A stretch of 64,000 bases of DNA from positions 1-64,000 of the forward strand of contig NCKB01000009.1 in NCBI GenBank assembly GCA_002279065.1, read 5' to 3'. The stretch comes from Lysobacterales bacterium 15-68-25 (GTDB lineage: Bacteria; Pseudomonadota; Gammaproteobacteria; Xanthomonadales; Rhodanobacteraceae). Position 1 is the first letter of the stretch; every line of letters starts with the position of its first letter. The notes under the pieces were generated by a model, which worked only from the letters and a program-made list of their open reading frames with translations, was not told the origin of the DNA and made no database searches. Made by a program: the position numbers and the translations under genes. Positions 6,366-15,566 of this stretch are shown piece after piece.

Positions 6366-6409
6366 CCTTGTGTATGAATGGCCCGAACATACACAAGAAC
6401 ATACACAAA
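6366..6409. repeat. CATACACAA motifs, integrase-proximal end
   Basis: One inverted copy (CTTGTGTATGAAT, 6366-6378) and two direct tandem copies (6388-6409) of the motif found at 1422-1446. They occupy the integrase leader and probable promoter. Inferred arm-type integrase sites. Confidence 0.7.
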
Positions 6410-6449
6410 AGTCCAAGCTCCCCTGACCAGCCGTGAGACCTCCAGAAAC

Positions 6450-6473
6450 AAAAAACCCCGCAGCTATGCGGGG
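6450..6473 (-). terminator. Rho-independent terminator downstream of tRNA-Leu
   Basis: CCCCGCA-GCTA-TGCGGGG hairpin, 7-bp stem, followed on the minus strand by a run of six T. It lies within the element just inside the tRNA end and would terminate the tpiA-secG-tRNA-Leu transcript before the integrase. Probably element-supplied. Confidence 0.8.
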
Positions 6474-6518
6474 TTTGGTGTGTTTCTGAGACTTCGTGAG
6501 ACGTCTTGAAACTGCTGT

Positions 6519-6603
6519 TGGTGCCCAAGGGGGGACTCGAACCCCCACGCCTCTCGGCGCTACCACCTCAAGGTAGTGCGTCTACCAATTCCGCCACCTG
6601 GGC
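6519..6603 (-). tRNA. leuU: tRNA-Leu (anticodon GAG)
   Basis: 85 nt including encoded CCA. The acceptor stem GCCCAGG pairs with CTTGGGC, the D-arm contains AATTGGTAGACGC, the anticodon loop is CTTGAGG (GAG), a long variable arm typical of class II leucine tRNAs is present, and the T-loop is GTTCGAGTC. Same secG-tRNA-Leu(GAG) arrangement as in E. coli. The 3' end is the insertion site of the element at 1349-6518; the tRNA remains intact. Confidence 0.95.
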
Positions 6604-6611
6604 CGGTGTTC

Positions 6612-7043
6612 TTACTTCTTGCTGCTGCTCGTCGAAGCGGGAGCCGTGGCAGCAGGCGCTGCTGCGGGAACGTCGCTGGTGCCGGCGGGCTTGGTGGCCT
6701 GCGGCACGTCGCTGTTCACCGCCGCGGCGGGCTGCGCATTTTGGGAGGCCGGAGCCGACTTGGCAAGCCCTGCCATCACGCCAAGGTCGTTGTCCGACGC
6801 CTTCGGCGTACCACTGTGGCTCAGGTACATGCCCATGCCGAGGCTGAGCAGGAAAAACAGCCCTGCCAGAACGGCCGTGGTGCGGCTCATGAAGTTGGAC
6901 GAGCCGCGCGCACCGAACACCGTGGCCGAAGCGCCGCCGCCGAATCCCGAGCCCGCATCGGCACCTGCGCCGCGCTGCATGAGGATCAGCACGATCATCG
7001 CCGCGGCCACCAGGATGTAGAACACGCTGAAAATGACGAACAT
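6612..7043 (-). CDS. secG: Preprotein translocase subunit SecG
   Basis: 143-residue inner-membrane component of the SecYEG channel. Two hydrophobic helices (about 2-22 and 54-74) flank the conserved cytoplasmic loop with LMQRGAGADAGSGFGGGAS. The tail after about residue 85 is a long Ala/Pro/Ser-rich extension ending in lysines, as in other Xanthomonadales and unlike the shorter enteric proteins. The ATG at 7043 is preferred; an upstream TTG in frame would overlap the tpiA stop. It follows tpiA by 23 bp on the same strand and precedes tRNA-Leu, so the three are probably co-transcribed. Confidence 0.93.
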   Translation of the reverse strand: MFVIFSVFYILVAAAMIVLILMQRGAGADAGSGFGGGASATVFGARGSSNFMSRTTAVLAGLFFLLSLGMGMYLSHSGTPKASDNDLGVMAGLAKSAPASQNAQPAAAVNSDVPQATKPAGTSDVPAAAPAATAPASTSSSKK

Positions 7044-7066
7044 GATGTTTATGGATTCCGTTGCGC

Positions 7067-7816
7067 TCAACGAGCGGCTGCACAGATGCCGAGGAAGTCT
7101 CCGGACTGCAGGCAGGCACCGCCCACCAGGCCACCGTCGACATCCGGCTGCGCGAACAATTGCGCAGCATTACCGGGCTTGACGCTGCCGCCGTAGAGCA
7201 GCCGAGTCAGACCGGCGATCATAGCATCCTCGCGCGCCAATTGGCTACGAATCAGGGCGTGCACGTGCTGTGCCTGCTCCGGCGTGGCTGTGTGGCCGGT
7301 ACCGATCGCCCACACCGGTTCGTAGGCGATCACCGCCGTATCGAACGGTGCGATGCCCACCAGGTCGAGCACCGCCCTGACCTGTCGTTGCACCACCTGC
7401 TCGGTCTCGCCGGCTTCGCGCTGGGCCAGGGTTTCGCCGACGCAGAGAATCGGTGTCAGCCCGGCACCGAGCGCGGCGACGAACTTGCGGGCCACCAATG
7501 CGTCGCTCTCGCCGTGGTAATGACGTCGCTCCGAATGACCGACGAGCACCCAGCCGGCGCCGACGTCCGCGAGCATTGCCGCCGATACTTCGCCGGTATA
7601 CGCCCCCTGCCCCTCATGCTCGCTTACGTCTTGCCCACACAGGCCGATGCCGGCTCGGCTGCAGGCATCGGCGACCAGCGGCAGGTAGGGAAACGGCGGA
7701 ATCACCAGCACATCCACTTCCGGTGTCTGATGTGCGGCCAGATCGGCGACGAGTGCGCTCGCCATGGAGCGGCTGCCGTGCATCTTCCAGTTGCCTGCAA
7801 CGAGCTTCTTGCGCAT
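7067..7816 (-). CDS. tpiA: Triose-phosphate isomerase
   Basis: 249 residues, full length. Interconverts dihydroxyacetone phosphate and glyceraldehyde 3-phosphate. The substrate lysine lies in VAGNWKMHG (K11), the electrophilic histidine in LVGHSERR (about 95), and the catalytic glutamate in AYEPVWAIGTG (about 167) followed by the flexible loop; the phosphate-binding LLYGGSV is near residue 208. First gene of the tpiA-secG-tRNA-Leu unit. The start is the ATG at 7816. Confidence 0.96.
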   Translation of the reverse strand: MRKKLVAGNWKMHGSRSMASALVADLAAHQTPEVDVLVIPPFPYLPLVADACSRAGIGLCGQDVSEHEGQGAYTGEVSAAMLADVGAGWVLVGHSERRHYHGESDALVARKFVAALGAGLTPILCVGETLAQREAGETEQVVQRQVRAVLDLVGIAPFDTAVIAYEPVWAIGTGHTATPEQAQHVHALIRSQLAREDAMIAGLTRLLYGGSVKPGNAAQLFAQPDVDGGLVGGACLQSGDFLGICAAAR

Positions 7817-7929
7817 GGGGTATCCCGCAAAAAAGCGCGAGCTTAGCGACGGGTCTGTCCCTGGACAATTGCGCTGGCAGCCAATGTCGGCACCCGCGAT
7901 GATGGCGGTTCACCGTCCAGGAGTCCGTC

Positions 7930-8739
7930 ATGCCCAATGAACGTCCGCGCAGCCTCGTCACCGGCGCCTCCGCCGGCATCGGCGCCGCCTTCGCCCGGGC
8001 GCTGGCCGCTCGCGGCCACGACCTGGTGCTGGTCGCCCGCCGCGAGGATCGCCTGCACGCCTTGGCCGAGGCGCTGCGCGAACGTCACGGCACACATTCC
8101 ACCGTATTCGCCGCCGACCTCGCCGACCCGGCGGCGCCGGCGCGCCTGTGCGATGCCCTGGTCGAGAGTGGGCTCGATGTGGACTGGCTGGTCAACAACG
8201 CCGGTTACGGCCAGCCCGGCACGCTGGTCGCCAATCCGTGGCAGGCGCATGCCGACTTCATCCAGGTGATGATGACTGCTCCCACCGAATTGGCCCGGCG
8301 GCTGCTCCCTGGCATGCGCGAGCGCGGATATGGCCGGTTGGTCAATGTGGCCTCGTTGGCGGGGTTCGTCCCGGGCACGGCGGGTCATACGCTGTACGCG
8401 GCCTCCAAGGCCTACCTCATCAAGATGTCGCAGTCGCTGGCGCTGGAGAACCAGGCCGCGGGCGTACATGTGAGTGCGCTGTGCCCGGGCTTCACCTGGT
8501 CCGAATTCCACGACGTCACCGGTACGCGGGAGAAGATGAACGCGATGCCGCGATTCATGTGGCTCACCGCCGAAGAGGTTGCCCACCAAGGTATCGAGGC
8601 GGTGGAGCGCGGTGCAGTGGTGTACGTACCAGGGCGCGTGAATCGCGCGATCAAGGCGTTTGCCGAGCTGTTGCCCGATCGCCTCGCGCTGTGGCTGTCG
8701 CACAGGGAATCCGCACGCTACCGCAACCTGCACGACTGA
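7930..8739 (+). CDS. Short-chain dehydrogenase/reductase
   Basis: 269-residue classical SDR with a Rossmann fold. The cofactor motif TGASAGIG is at about 11-18, NNAG at 90-93, the catalytic serine in VNVASLAG (~142) and the YxxxK pair in YAASKAYLIK. An Arg at the end of strand 2 (LVARRE) suggests NADP preference. Resembles the DltE/YqjQ-like group acting on small lipophilic or keto substrates; the substrate cannot be read from sequence. Divergent from tpiA with a 113-bp gap. Confidence 0.85.
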   Translation: MPNERPRSLVTGASAGIGAAFARALAARGHDLVLVARREDRLHALAEALRERHGTHSTVFAADLADPAAPARLCDALVESGLDVDWLVNNAGYGQPGTLVANPWQAHADFIQVMMTAPTELARRLLPGMRERGYGRLVNVASLAGFVPGTAGHTLYAASKAYLIKMSQSLALENQAAGVHVSALCPGFTWSEFHDVTGTREKMNAMPRFMWLTAEEVAHQGIEAVERGAVVYVPGRVNRAIKAFAELLPDRLALWLSHRESARYRNLHD

Positions 8740-8789
8740 GCGCCATGCGCTAACGTGCGCCCTTCGTCACGCTGTCGCGAGAGCCCCGC

Positions 8790-9470
8790 ATGTCCCTGTT
8801 TCCCCAGCACCCGGCGATGCGTCCGCTGCCCTATCGCAAACCGACCGAAGGGCGCGACTACTGGGTGGTGGACGACGCGCTGGCGAACCCGGACGAGGTC
8901 CGCCAGCGCTGCCTGGCCAAGACCGACTGGGAATACGGCTATCCGACCACGGGCGAGGTCTGGCCAGGCATGCGCGCGAACGACGCGCTGCTGCCGGCCG
9001 AGCTGGAGGCACTGGAGGCGCGGGTCCGGCAGCTCACGGGCGCCAAACGCCTGTGGGTGGGCCAGACCGAGGACGGCCTCAAGCTCAACCACAACGTGGT
9101 GCAGGTGGTCGGTTCGCTGGAGGGAGCGGTCAAACCGCACACCGATTCGCTCAATCTGTGCCGCTACGCCGCGGTGATCTACCTCAACCCCGACGTGCCG
9201 GAGCGCTGCGGCACCAGCTTTTTCCGCCAGCGCATGCCCAACGGCCAGCTGGCCGGCAACATGGTGATGCCGCCGCATCGCAACCTGGTCGACGCGCTGG
9301 GCAATCGTTTCGTCGCACCCACGGCTTTCGTCGAGGACGTGCGCGTGCCACACCGTTACAACCGCCTGCTGCTGTACAAGTCCAACATCATCCACAGCGC
9401 CAGCGGCTACTGGGGCATGGACGATGCCGCATCGAAACGGATGACCGCGCTGTTTTTCTGGATGGCCTGA
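8790..9470 (+). CDS. DUF6445 family protein (2OG-Fe(II) oxygenase-like)
   Basis: 226 residues. The HTD triad start (KPHTDSLN, about residue 115) and a distal histidine (NIIHSASGYWG, about 200) match the HxD...H iron-binding pattern of the double-stranded beta-helix oxygenases. The overall sequence matches the DUF6445 group often found near tryptophan halogenases and TonB systems. The CGTSFFRQR segment is characteristic. Likely a non-heme iron enzyme of unknown substrate. Same strand as the SDR, 50 bp downstream. Confidence 0.7.
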   Translation: MSLFPQHPAMRPLPYRKPTEGRDYWVVDDALANPDEVRQRCLAKTDWEYGYPTTGEVWPGMRANDALLPAELEALEARVRQLTGAKRLWVGQTEDGLKLNHNVVQVVGSLEGAVKPHTDSLNLCRYAAVIYLNPDVPERCGTSFFRQRMPNGQLAGNMVMPPHRNLVDALGNRFVAPTAFVEDVRVPHRYNRLLLYKSNIIHSASGYWGMDDAASKRMTALFFWMA

Positions 9471-9509
9471 GCGGCCTCGCCGCGGCAACACGCCATCGCC
9501 GCCCGAGGC

Positions 9510-10004
9510 TCACGGTTGGCGCGTGCAGGTTAGCGTGTCGCCCATAGTGAAAGGTCGATGGTCGCGTGAAAGCTGCCAGTCGACGCGAAAGTGTGTTGCA
9601 TCCAGGCGCGAGTAGACGAAACGTTGCGCCGGAACCACCTGGGCATCGCCAGTCCAGACCAGGGTCGCCCCGCGCCAACCGTCCGACACGAAATGCCGTG
9701 CGCCGCCAAAGGTGTCGAGAACGACCATGTCGAAGCCGCCACGCTTCGACGACACCCCCCACACCTCCACGGCGTGATAGCCGCCGGGCGCCACGTCGTC
9801 GTGGCGCTTGACCATCCCGGCACCCTGCAGGGCGCTTTCGAAGGACATCCTCGACGCGATGGGCTTGCCGCTGGCGAAGTGGCCCGAACACGCCCACCGC
9901 CCCGCGAATCCCTCGAACGACGGGGATGTACCGGCGGCTGCGGCTGGCGCTGGCGCGATCGTGACCAGGCCGGCAAGCGCCAGGAACAGCGACGGAAGAC
10001 GCAT
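9510..10004 (-). CDS. Exported hypothetical protein
   Basis: 164 residues with a clear signal peptide (MRLPSLFLALAGLVTIAPAP, cleavage near AAAAG). The mature part (~140 aa) holds GRWACSGHFASGKPI and repeated beta-strand-like segments with WRGATLVWTG and FRVDWQLSRD. It has the look of a small calycin-type or DUF1579-like barrel, but I do not recognise the family. Two cysteines (in WACSG and near the C-terminal TLTC) could form a disulfide. The start at 10004 has GAGAGA upstream; an upstream in-frame extension lacks one. Confidence 0.65.
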   Translation of the reverse strand: MRLPSLFLALAGLVTIAPAPAAAAGTSPSFEGFAGRWACSGHFASGKPIASRMSFESALQGAGMVKRHDDVAPGGYHAVEVWGVSSKRGGFDMVVLDTFGGARHFVSDGWRGATLVWTGDAQVVPAQRFVYSRLDATHFRVDWQLSRDHRPFTMGDTLTCTRQP

Positions 10005-10083
10005 ACGCTCTCTCGATTCGGACCGGACGACGCTGTTTACCAACACTCCGGCAGGTGCTCGCCTGCCGGAAGTCATCGGCCGC

Positions 10084-11019
10084 TCAGATCAGCTTGATCT
10101 CGCGCAGGCGCTGCATCAGGTACTCGTGCGAGGTCATCGAGGTGTCGTAACGACTCGGGTTGTCCGGCGTCACGCACTGCGGCAGCGGGTCGAGCACCAC
10201 GTCCGGGTTCGGATGCAGGAAGAACGGCACCGAGTAGCGCGGTTTGCGCGCATTCTCGTTCTGCGGGTTCACCACCCGATGCGTGGTGGACGGGTACACG
10301 TGGTTGGTCAGCCGCTGCAGCATGTCGCCGATGTTCACCACGATGGCGTCGCCCTGGGTGGTGATCGGCAGCCACTGGCCCTCGCGGGTCAGCACTTCCA
10401 GCCCTTCGGCGCTCGCTCCCACCAGCAGGGTGATGAAGTTGATGTCCTCGTGGGCGCCGGCGCGCACGTTGGGGATGTTGTCCTCGGTGATCGGCGGGTA
10501 ATGGATCGGCCGCAGGATCGAATTGCCCTGGTCGGTCTTGTCCTCGAAGTAGTTCTCCGGCAGGTCGATATGCAGGGCCAGCGCACGCAGCACGCGAGTG
10601 CCGAGCTGGTCGAGCGCTTCGAACAGGCCGTAGCCGTACGCCTTGAAGTCCGGCACTTCCTCCGGCCACAGGTTCGGCGGCATCACGGCGGCGAACTTCG
10701 AATCACGCGGGATCTCGCGCCCGACGTGCCAGAACTCCTTGAGGTCCGGGAAACTGCTGTCCTTCGCCGTTTCAACCTTGAACGGGGTGTAGCCGCGCGC
10801 GCCGCCCGAGCCGGGCACGTGGTACTTCATCTTGGTCTCGGCCGGCAGCGCGAAGAAGCGCTTGAAGGCGTCGTAGGCGCCATCGACCAGTGCCGGGTCG
10901 ATGCCGTGGCCGCTGATGCAGCAGAAGCCGAATTCACGGTAGGCCGCGCCGAGCTCGGCGACGAAGGCGTCACGGTCGGTGTCGTAGCGGCGGATGTCGA
11001 GGGTGGGAACGTTCTTCAC
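10084..11019 (-). CDS. 2-oxoglutarate/Fe(II) oxygenase, isopenicillin-N-synthase family
   Basis: 311-residue plant-type non-heme oxygenase. The DIOX_N region (FGFCCISGHGID) is at about 25-35. The catalytic domain has HEDINFITLL (iron His and Asp), the distal His in STTHRVVNP, and the R/S pair for 2-oxoglutarate. The GTG at 11019 has GGAG eight nt upstream; longer in-frame starts have none. Bacterial members act on diverse small molecules, so the substrate is unassigned. Downstream of glmM on the same strand with a 101-bp gap. Confidence 0.88.
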   Translation of the reverse strand: MKNVPTLDIRRYDTDRDAFVAELGAAYREFGFCCISGHGIDPALVDGAYDAFKRFFALPAETKMKYHVPGSGGARGYTPFKVETAKDSSFPDLKEFWHVGREIPRDSKFAAVMPPNLWPEEVPDFKAYGYGLFEALDQLGTRVLRALALHIDLPENYFEDKTDQGNSILRPIHYPPITEDNIPNVRAGAHEDINFITLLVGASAEGLEVLTREGQWLPITTQGDAIVVNIGDMLQRLTNHVYPSTTHRVVNPQNENARKPRYSVPFFLHPNPDVVLDPLPQCVTPDNPSRYDTSMTSHEYLMQRLREIKLI

Positions 11020-11120
11020 TAGTCTGGCTCCAGGTTGGCGTGCGGTCGATTTCATCCGCCACCGCAAGGGCGGGGCACGTCGGGCCATTCCATGGCGACC
11101 TGGATACAGCTAGAGCAGGC

Positions 11121-12503
11121 TCACGAGCGTTCGGCGGCGGATTTTACGACGTCTGCCAGGCTCTGTGCCAAAGCCTTCACTTCATCGGCATCGGCCCCCT
11201 CGACCGTGATACGCACCACCGGCTCGGTGCCCGAGGCGCGCAGGAATACCCGGCCGCGGCCTGCCATCTGCTGTTGGGCCGCGCTCACGGCCGCAGCCAC
11301 CTCCGCGTCTTCCAGCACGGCCTTGGCATTGCCGCTGAAGCGCACGTTGAGCATCACCTGCGGCAGCTTCACCAGCCCGGCGCGGGCCTGCACCAGGTCC
11401 TGGCCCGACTCGGCCAGCGCCTCGAGCACGGCGAGCGCGGCGACGATGCCGTCGCCGGTGGTGGCGCGGTCCAGGCACAGCACATGCCCGGAGGTCTCGC
11501 CACCGAGCACGCCGTCATGCGCGCGCAGCTGCTGCAGCACGTAGCGGTCGCCCACGTTGGCGCGCACCAGCGGCACGCCCATCGCGGCGAGCGCCTTCTC
11601 CAGTCCGTAGTTGCTCATCAGGGTGCCGACCACCGGCCCCTTCAGCTCGCCCTTCGCCTGCCAGGCACGGGCGAGCACGTAGAGGATGTCGTCGCCGTCG
11701 GCGAGGGCACCGGTGCGGTCCACCATCAAGACACGGTCGCCATCGCCGTCGAAGGCGATGCCCAGGTCCGCACCCCGCTCAACCACCGCCTGCTGCAGCG
11801 CCTCGGGATGCGTGGAACCGACGCCCCGGTTGATGTTGAAACCGTCCGGGGTATCGCCGATGGTGAAGACCTCGGCACCGAGCTCGGCGAACACTTTCGG
11901 CGCAACCTGGTAGGTCGCGCCATGCGCGCAGTCGAGCACGATCTTCATGCCGTGCAGGCTGAGCTCCTCCGGCACCGTCGCCTTGCAGGATTCGGCATAG
12001 CGGGCCACCGCGTTGTCGATGCGGGTCGCCTTGCCCAACTGTTCCGACGGCACGGTGACAAAGTCGCGCTCCAGTTCGGCCTCGATCGCCAGCTCGACCT
12101 CGTCGGGCAGCTTCTCGCCGGTGGCGGAGAAGAACTTGATGCCGTTGTCGTCGAACGGGTTGTGCGAGGCGCTGATCACGATGCCGGCCACGGCGCGCAA
12201 CGAACGGGTCAGGAAGGCCACCGCGGGGGTCGGCAGCGGGCCCAGCAGGCGCACATCCACGCCGGCCGCCACCAGCCCGGCCTCCAGCGCGGACTCGAAC
12301 ATGTAGCCGGAGATGCGCGTGTCCTTGCCGATAACCACCGCCGGGTGCTTCGGCACCTGCCCGCCGGCGATGCTGGGTTTGGCGCGCGCGGCCAGCACCG
12401 TTCCCGCGGCTCGGCCGAGGCGCAGCATGAAGTCGGCGCTGATCGGCCACTGCCCGGCCCGACCGCGGATGCCGTCGGTACCGAAGTACTTGCGCTGGGT
12501 CAT
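11121..12503 (-). CDS. glmM: Phosphoglucosamine mutase
   Basis: 460 residues. Converts glucosamine-6-phosphate to glucosamine-1-phosphate for UDP-GlcNAc synthesis. The activated serine is S113 in [12 protein letters not shown], the metal loop is [11 protein letters not shown] (near 250), the sugar-binding loop is GGETSGHV, and the phosphate-binding loop near the C-terminus is [13 protein letters not shown]. The ATG at 12503 has AAGGA seven nt upstream. Follows folP by 61 bp, the common folP-glmM order. Confidence 0.96.
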   Translation of the reverse strand: MTQRKYFGTDGIRGRAGQWPISADFMLRLGRAAGTVLAARAKPSIAGGQVPKHPAVVIGKDTRISGYMFESALEAGLVAAGVDVRLLGPLPTPAVAFLTRSLRAVAGIVISASHNPFDDNGIKFFSATGEKLPDEVELAIEAELERDFVTVPSEQLGKATRIDNAVARYAESCKATVPEELSLHGMKIVLDCAHGATYQVAPKVFAELGAEVFTIGDTPDGFNINRGVGSTHPEALQQAVVERGADLGIAFDGDGDRVLMVDRTGALADGDDILYVLARAWQAKGELKGPVVGTLMSNYGLEKALAAMGVPLVRANVGDRYVLQQLRAHDGVLGGETSGHVLCLDRATTGDGIVAALAVLEALAESGQDLVQARAGLVKLPQVMLNVRFSGNAKAVLEDAEVAAAVSAAQQQMAGRGRVFLRASGTEPVVRITVEGADADEVKALAQSLADVVKSAAERS

Positions 12504-12564
12504 GCGGATGTCCTTGAAGCCTGGAAGTGGAATCGGGCCGCCATCGCCCGGCGGCGGGGGAAGA

Positions 12565-13476
12565 TCATTCGTCGTCCGGCCAGCGCGGCATCGACGGGGC
12601 CGGGTCCCTGCGTCGCGCCGGGCGGTTCGCATCCACGGCATGCCAGACCGCCAGCGCATCGACAGTGGCCTGCACGTCGTGCACGCGCACCAGCTTCGCG
12701 CCCTGCTGCACGGCGATGAGCGCCGCGGCGACCGAACCGGCGGCGCGGTCCGCGGGCGAGGTGCGTCCGGTGATCGTGCCGATCATCGACTTGCGCGAGA
12801 GCCCGGCGTAAACGCCGCTGCCCAGGTCGGTGAAGCGCTGCAGGTCGCGCAGCAGCTGCAGGTTGTGTTCCAGCGTCTTGCCGAAGCCGAAGCCCGGATC
12901 GACCAGCACCTTGCGCTTGTCGATGCCCGCCAGTTCGCAGGCGAACAGGCGGTCGGCGAGGAAGCGGTGCACCTCGCCGACCACGTCGTCGTAGTGCGGA
13001 TCGTCCTGCATGCCGCGCGGCTCGCCCTGCATGTGCATGATGCACACCGGCACGCCCAGCGATGCGGCGACGTCGAGCGCCCCTTCGCGGCGCAGTGCGT
13101 AGACGTCGTTGATCATGCCGGCACCGGCCGCCACCGCGGCGCGCATCACCTCGGGCTTGGAGGTGTCGATCGAGATCGGCTTGTCGGTGCGCGCGGCCAG
13201 CGCCTCGATCACCGGCAACACGCGCGCCAGTTCGTCCTGCTCCGACACGTCCGCCGCACCCGGTCGGGTCGATTCGCCGCCGATGTCGAGCATGTCGGCG
13301 CCCTGCTCCACCATCGCCAGGCCGTGCGCCACGGCCGCATCGAGATCGGCATACCGGCCGCCATCGGAGAACGAATCGGGCGTGACGTTGAGGATGCCGA
13401 CCACACGCGGCCGATCCAGCGTGAGCGGACGGCCGTTGCAGTCGAGCACGGTAGCGAACAGGTCGGCGGCGGACAT
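12565..13476 (-). CDS. folP: Dihydropteroate synthase
   Basis: 303 residues. Condenses p-aminobenzoate with dihydropterin pyrophosphate in folate synthesis. Family blocks: [16 protein letters not shown] near the N-terminus, [43 protein letters not shown] and GLSRKSMIG. The short basic C-terminal tail after the conserved RVHDV segment is unremarkable. It starts 9 bp from the orn stop and precedes glmM, so the three genes form one unit. Confidence 0.96.
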   Translation of the reverse strand: MSAADLFATVLDCNGRPLTLDRPRVVGILNVTPDSFSDGGRYADLDAAVAHGLAMVEQGADMLDIGGESTRPGAADVSEQDELARVLPVIEALAARTDKPISIDTSKPEVMRAAVAAGAGMINDVYALRREGALDVAASLGVPVCIMHMQGEPRGMQDDPHYDDVVGEVHRFLADRLFACELAGIDKRKVLVDPGFGFGKTLEHNLQLLRDLQRFTDLGSGVYAGLSRKSMIGTITGRTSPADRAAGSVAAALIAVQQGAKLVRVHDVQATVDALAVWHAVDANRPARRRDPAPSMPRWPDDE

Positions 13477-13484
13477 CGTCGTGC

Positions 13485-14042
13485 TCAGCCTGCGCCGCCC
13501 AGCGCGCCCATGTGCTGGCGGTAGTAGCGCAGCTCGTCGATGGAGTCGCGGATGTCCGACAGCGCGGTGTGCGCCGAGTCCTTGCTGAAACCCTTGCCCA
13601 CGGACGGCGCCCAGCGCCGGGCCAGCTCCTTGAGCGTGGACACGTCGAGGTTGCGGTAGTGGAAGTAACGCTCCAGCTGCGACATCTGGCGATGCAGGAA
13701 GCGGCGGTCCTGGCAGATCGAGTTGCCGCACATCGGCGACTTGCCGGCCGGCACCCACTGCCTGAGGAATGCCAGGGTGGCGCGCTCGGCGTCGGCATGG
13801 CTGTCGGCCGAATCGAGCACCTGCTGCCACAGACCGGAGCGGCCATGTTGGTTGCGGTTCCAGGCGTCCATCGCCTCCAGCCGCTCCAGCGGATGGTGGA
13901 TCGCGAACACCGGGCCTTCGGCCAGGATGTTCAGATCCTTGTCGGTGACGATGGTGGCGATCTCCAGGATGGAATCGGCGTCCGTGTCGAGGCCGGTCAT
14001 CTCCAGATCGATCCAGATCAGGTTGTCGTTGTCTTGGCTCAT
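13485..14042 (-). CDS. orn: Oligoribonuclease
   Basis: 185-residue DEDDh 3'-5' exonuclease that degrades 2-5-nt RNAs, including the pGpG product of c-di-GMP turnover. Exo I motif [10 protein letters not shown] (D12, E14), Exo [15 protein letters not shown], Exo [14 protein letters not shown]. Essential in many gammaproteobacteria. Divergent from sbcB across 67 bp; first gene of the orn-folP-glmM unit. Confidence 0.96.
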   Translation of the reverse strand: MSQDNDNLIWIDLEMTGLDTDADSILEIATIVTDKDLNILAEGPVFAIHHPLERLEAMDAWNRNQHGRSGLWQQVLDSADSHADAERATLAFLRQWVPAGKSPMCGNSICQDRRFLHRQMSQLERYFHYRNLDVSTLKELARRWAPSVGKGFSKDSAHTALSDIRDSIDELRYYRQHMGALGGAG

Positions 14043-14109
14043 GCGTCCTCCCGGGTCGCGAAGTCTACCAGCAGCCGTGCCGGGCGCTGCCGCATGCGAT
14101 GATCGGGCG

Positions 14110-15555
14110 ATGCAGACCTTCTTCTGGCACGACTACGAAACCTTCGGCGCGGACAGCCGGCGGGACCGCCCGGTGCAGTTCGCCGGCATCCGCACCACCA
14201 TGGAACTGGAGATCGTCGGCGAGCCGGTGATGTTCTTCGGCAAGCCGCCCAGCGATGCCCTGCCCCACCCCGAGGCCTGCCTGATCACCGGCATCACGCC
14301 GCAGCAGGCCGAACGCGAGGGTGTGATCGAGGCCGAGTTCGCCGCCCGCGTGCACGAGCAACTGGCCGAGCCGGGGACCTGCGGCGTGGGCTACAACTCG
14401 CTGCGCTTCGACGACGAGGTCACACGGCAGCTGCTGTACCGCAACTTCTACGATCCCTACGGCCGCGAGTGGGAAAACGGCAACTCGCGCTGGGACCTGA
14501 TCGACCTGGTGCGCATGTGCGAGGCGCTGCGCCCGGAAGGCATCGTCTGGCCGACCCGCGACGACGGCTCGCCCAGCTTCAAGCTGGAGCACCTGGCCCA
14601 GGCCAACCGCCTGCAGCAGGAACGGGCGCACGACGCGCTGTCGGACGTGCACGCGCTGATCGACCTGGCCCGACTGCTGCGCGTGCGCCAGCCGCGGCTG
14701 TGGGACTGGCACTTCGCCCTGCGCCGCAAGCAGCGGGTGTTCGAGCTGCTCGACGTGGCCGGCATGACGCCGCTGGTGCACGTGTCCTCGCGCTACCCGG
14801 CCAGCCAGCACTGCCTGACCCTGATCGCCCCGCTGGCACTGCACCCGGCGCGACCGGGCGAGGTGATCGTCTACGACCTGCGCCACGATCCCGCCGAGCT
14901 GATCGCGCTGGACGAGGATGAGATCGCCGACCGCGTATTCACCTCGCGCGCCGACCTGCCCGAGGGCGTCGAGCGCATCGCGCTGCGCACCGTGCGCGCC
15001 AACCGCGCGCCGGCACTGGCGCCGCTGTCGGTGCTCAAGGGCGCGGACATGGGGCGGCTGCAGCTCGACGTCGACCGCTGCCTCGGCCACGCTGCCACCC
15101 TGCGCGAAGCCGGCGGCCTGCGCGACAAGGTGCAGCGCCTGTTCAAGCAGGCCGCGGCGATGCCGCCGGCACAAGACCCCGAGCTGGCGCTGTACGACGG
15201 CTTCCTGCCGGACGCGGACAAGCGGCGCCTCACCGAGGTGCGCGGCACGCCGCCCGAGGTCCTGGCGGCGAGCGGTATCACCTTTCGCGACCCGCGTTAC
15301 GCTGAGCTGCTGTTCCGCTACCGCGCGCGTAACTGGCCACACACGCTCAGTGCGGAGGAACGCGTCCGCTGGGAAGCGTTCCGGCGCGACCGGCTGACCC
15401 GCCACACGCCGCTGACCGGCCTCACCCTCGACGACTACTTCACTCGCCTCGAACAGATGCGGCACGATCCCGCCCTGGCTGCGCGACAGCCCCTGCTCGA
15501 CCAGCTCGAAGCGTGGGGCCGTCAGCTCGCCGACGAACTCCAACCGCTCGCCTGA
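14110..15555 (+). CDS. sbcB: Exodeoxyribonuclease I
   Basis: 481 residues. 3'-5' single-strand DNA exonuclease in repair and recombination. DEDDh motifs: [10 protein letters not shown] (D8, E10), [26 protein letters not shown] and [14 protein letters not shown]; the ExoI-specific SH3-like and C-terminal domains fill the rest. The start at ATG 14110 is set by the conserved QTFFWHDYE opening; the frame is open far upstream across orn, which is spurious. Confidence 0.95.
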   Translation: MQTFFWHDYETFGADSRRDRPVQFAGIRTTMELEIVGEPVMFFGKPPSDALPHPEACLITGITPQQAEREGVIEAEFAARVHEQLAEPGTCGVGYNSLRFDDEVTRQLLYRNFYDPYGREWENGNSRWDLIDLVRMCEALRPEGIVWPTRDDGSPSFKLEHLAQANRLQQERAHDALSDVHALIDLARLLRVRQPRLWDWHFALRRKQRVFELLDVAGMTPLVHVSSRYPASQHCLTLIAPLALHPARPGEVIVYDLRHDPAELIALDEDEIADRVFTSRADLPEGVERIALRTVRANRAPALAPLSVLKGADMGRLQLDVDRCLGHAATLREAGGLRDKVQRLFKQAAAMPPAQDPELALYDGFLPDADKRRLTEVRGTPPEVLAASGITFRDPRYAELLFRYRARNWPHTLSAEERVRWEAFRRDRLTRHTPLTGLTLDDYFTRLEQMRHDPALAARQPLLDQLEAWGRQLADELQPLA

Positions 15556-15566
15556 CCTTTCCGCCG

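Noticed and set aside
1349..6518. Complete prophage or conjugative element
   Set aside because: No capsid, terminase, tail, lysis, relaxase, type IV secretion or replication gene is present.
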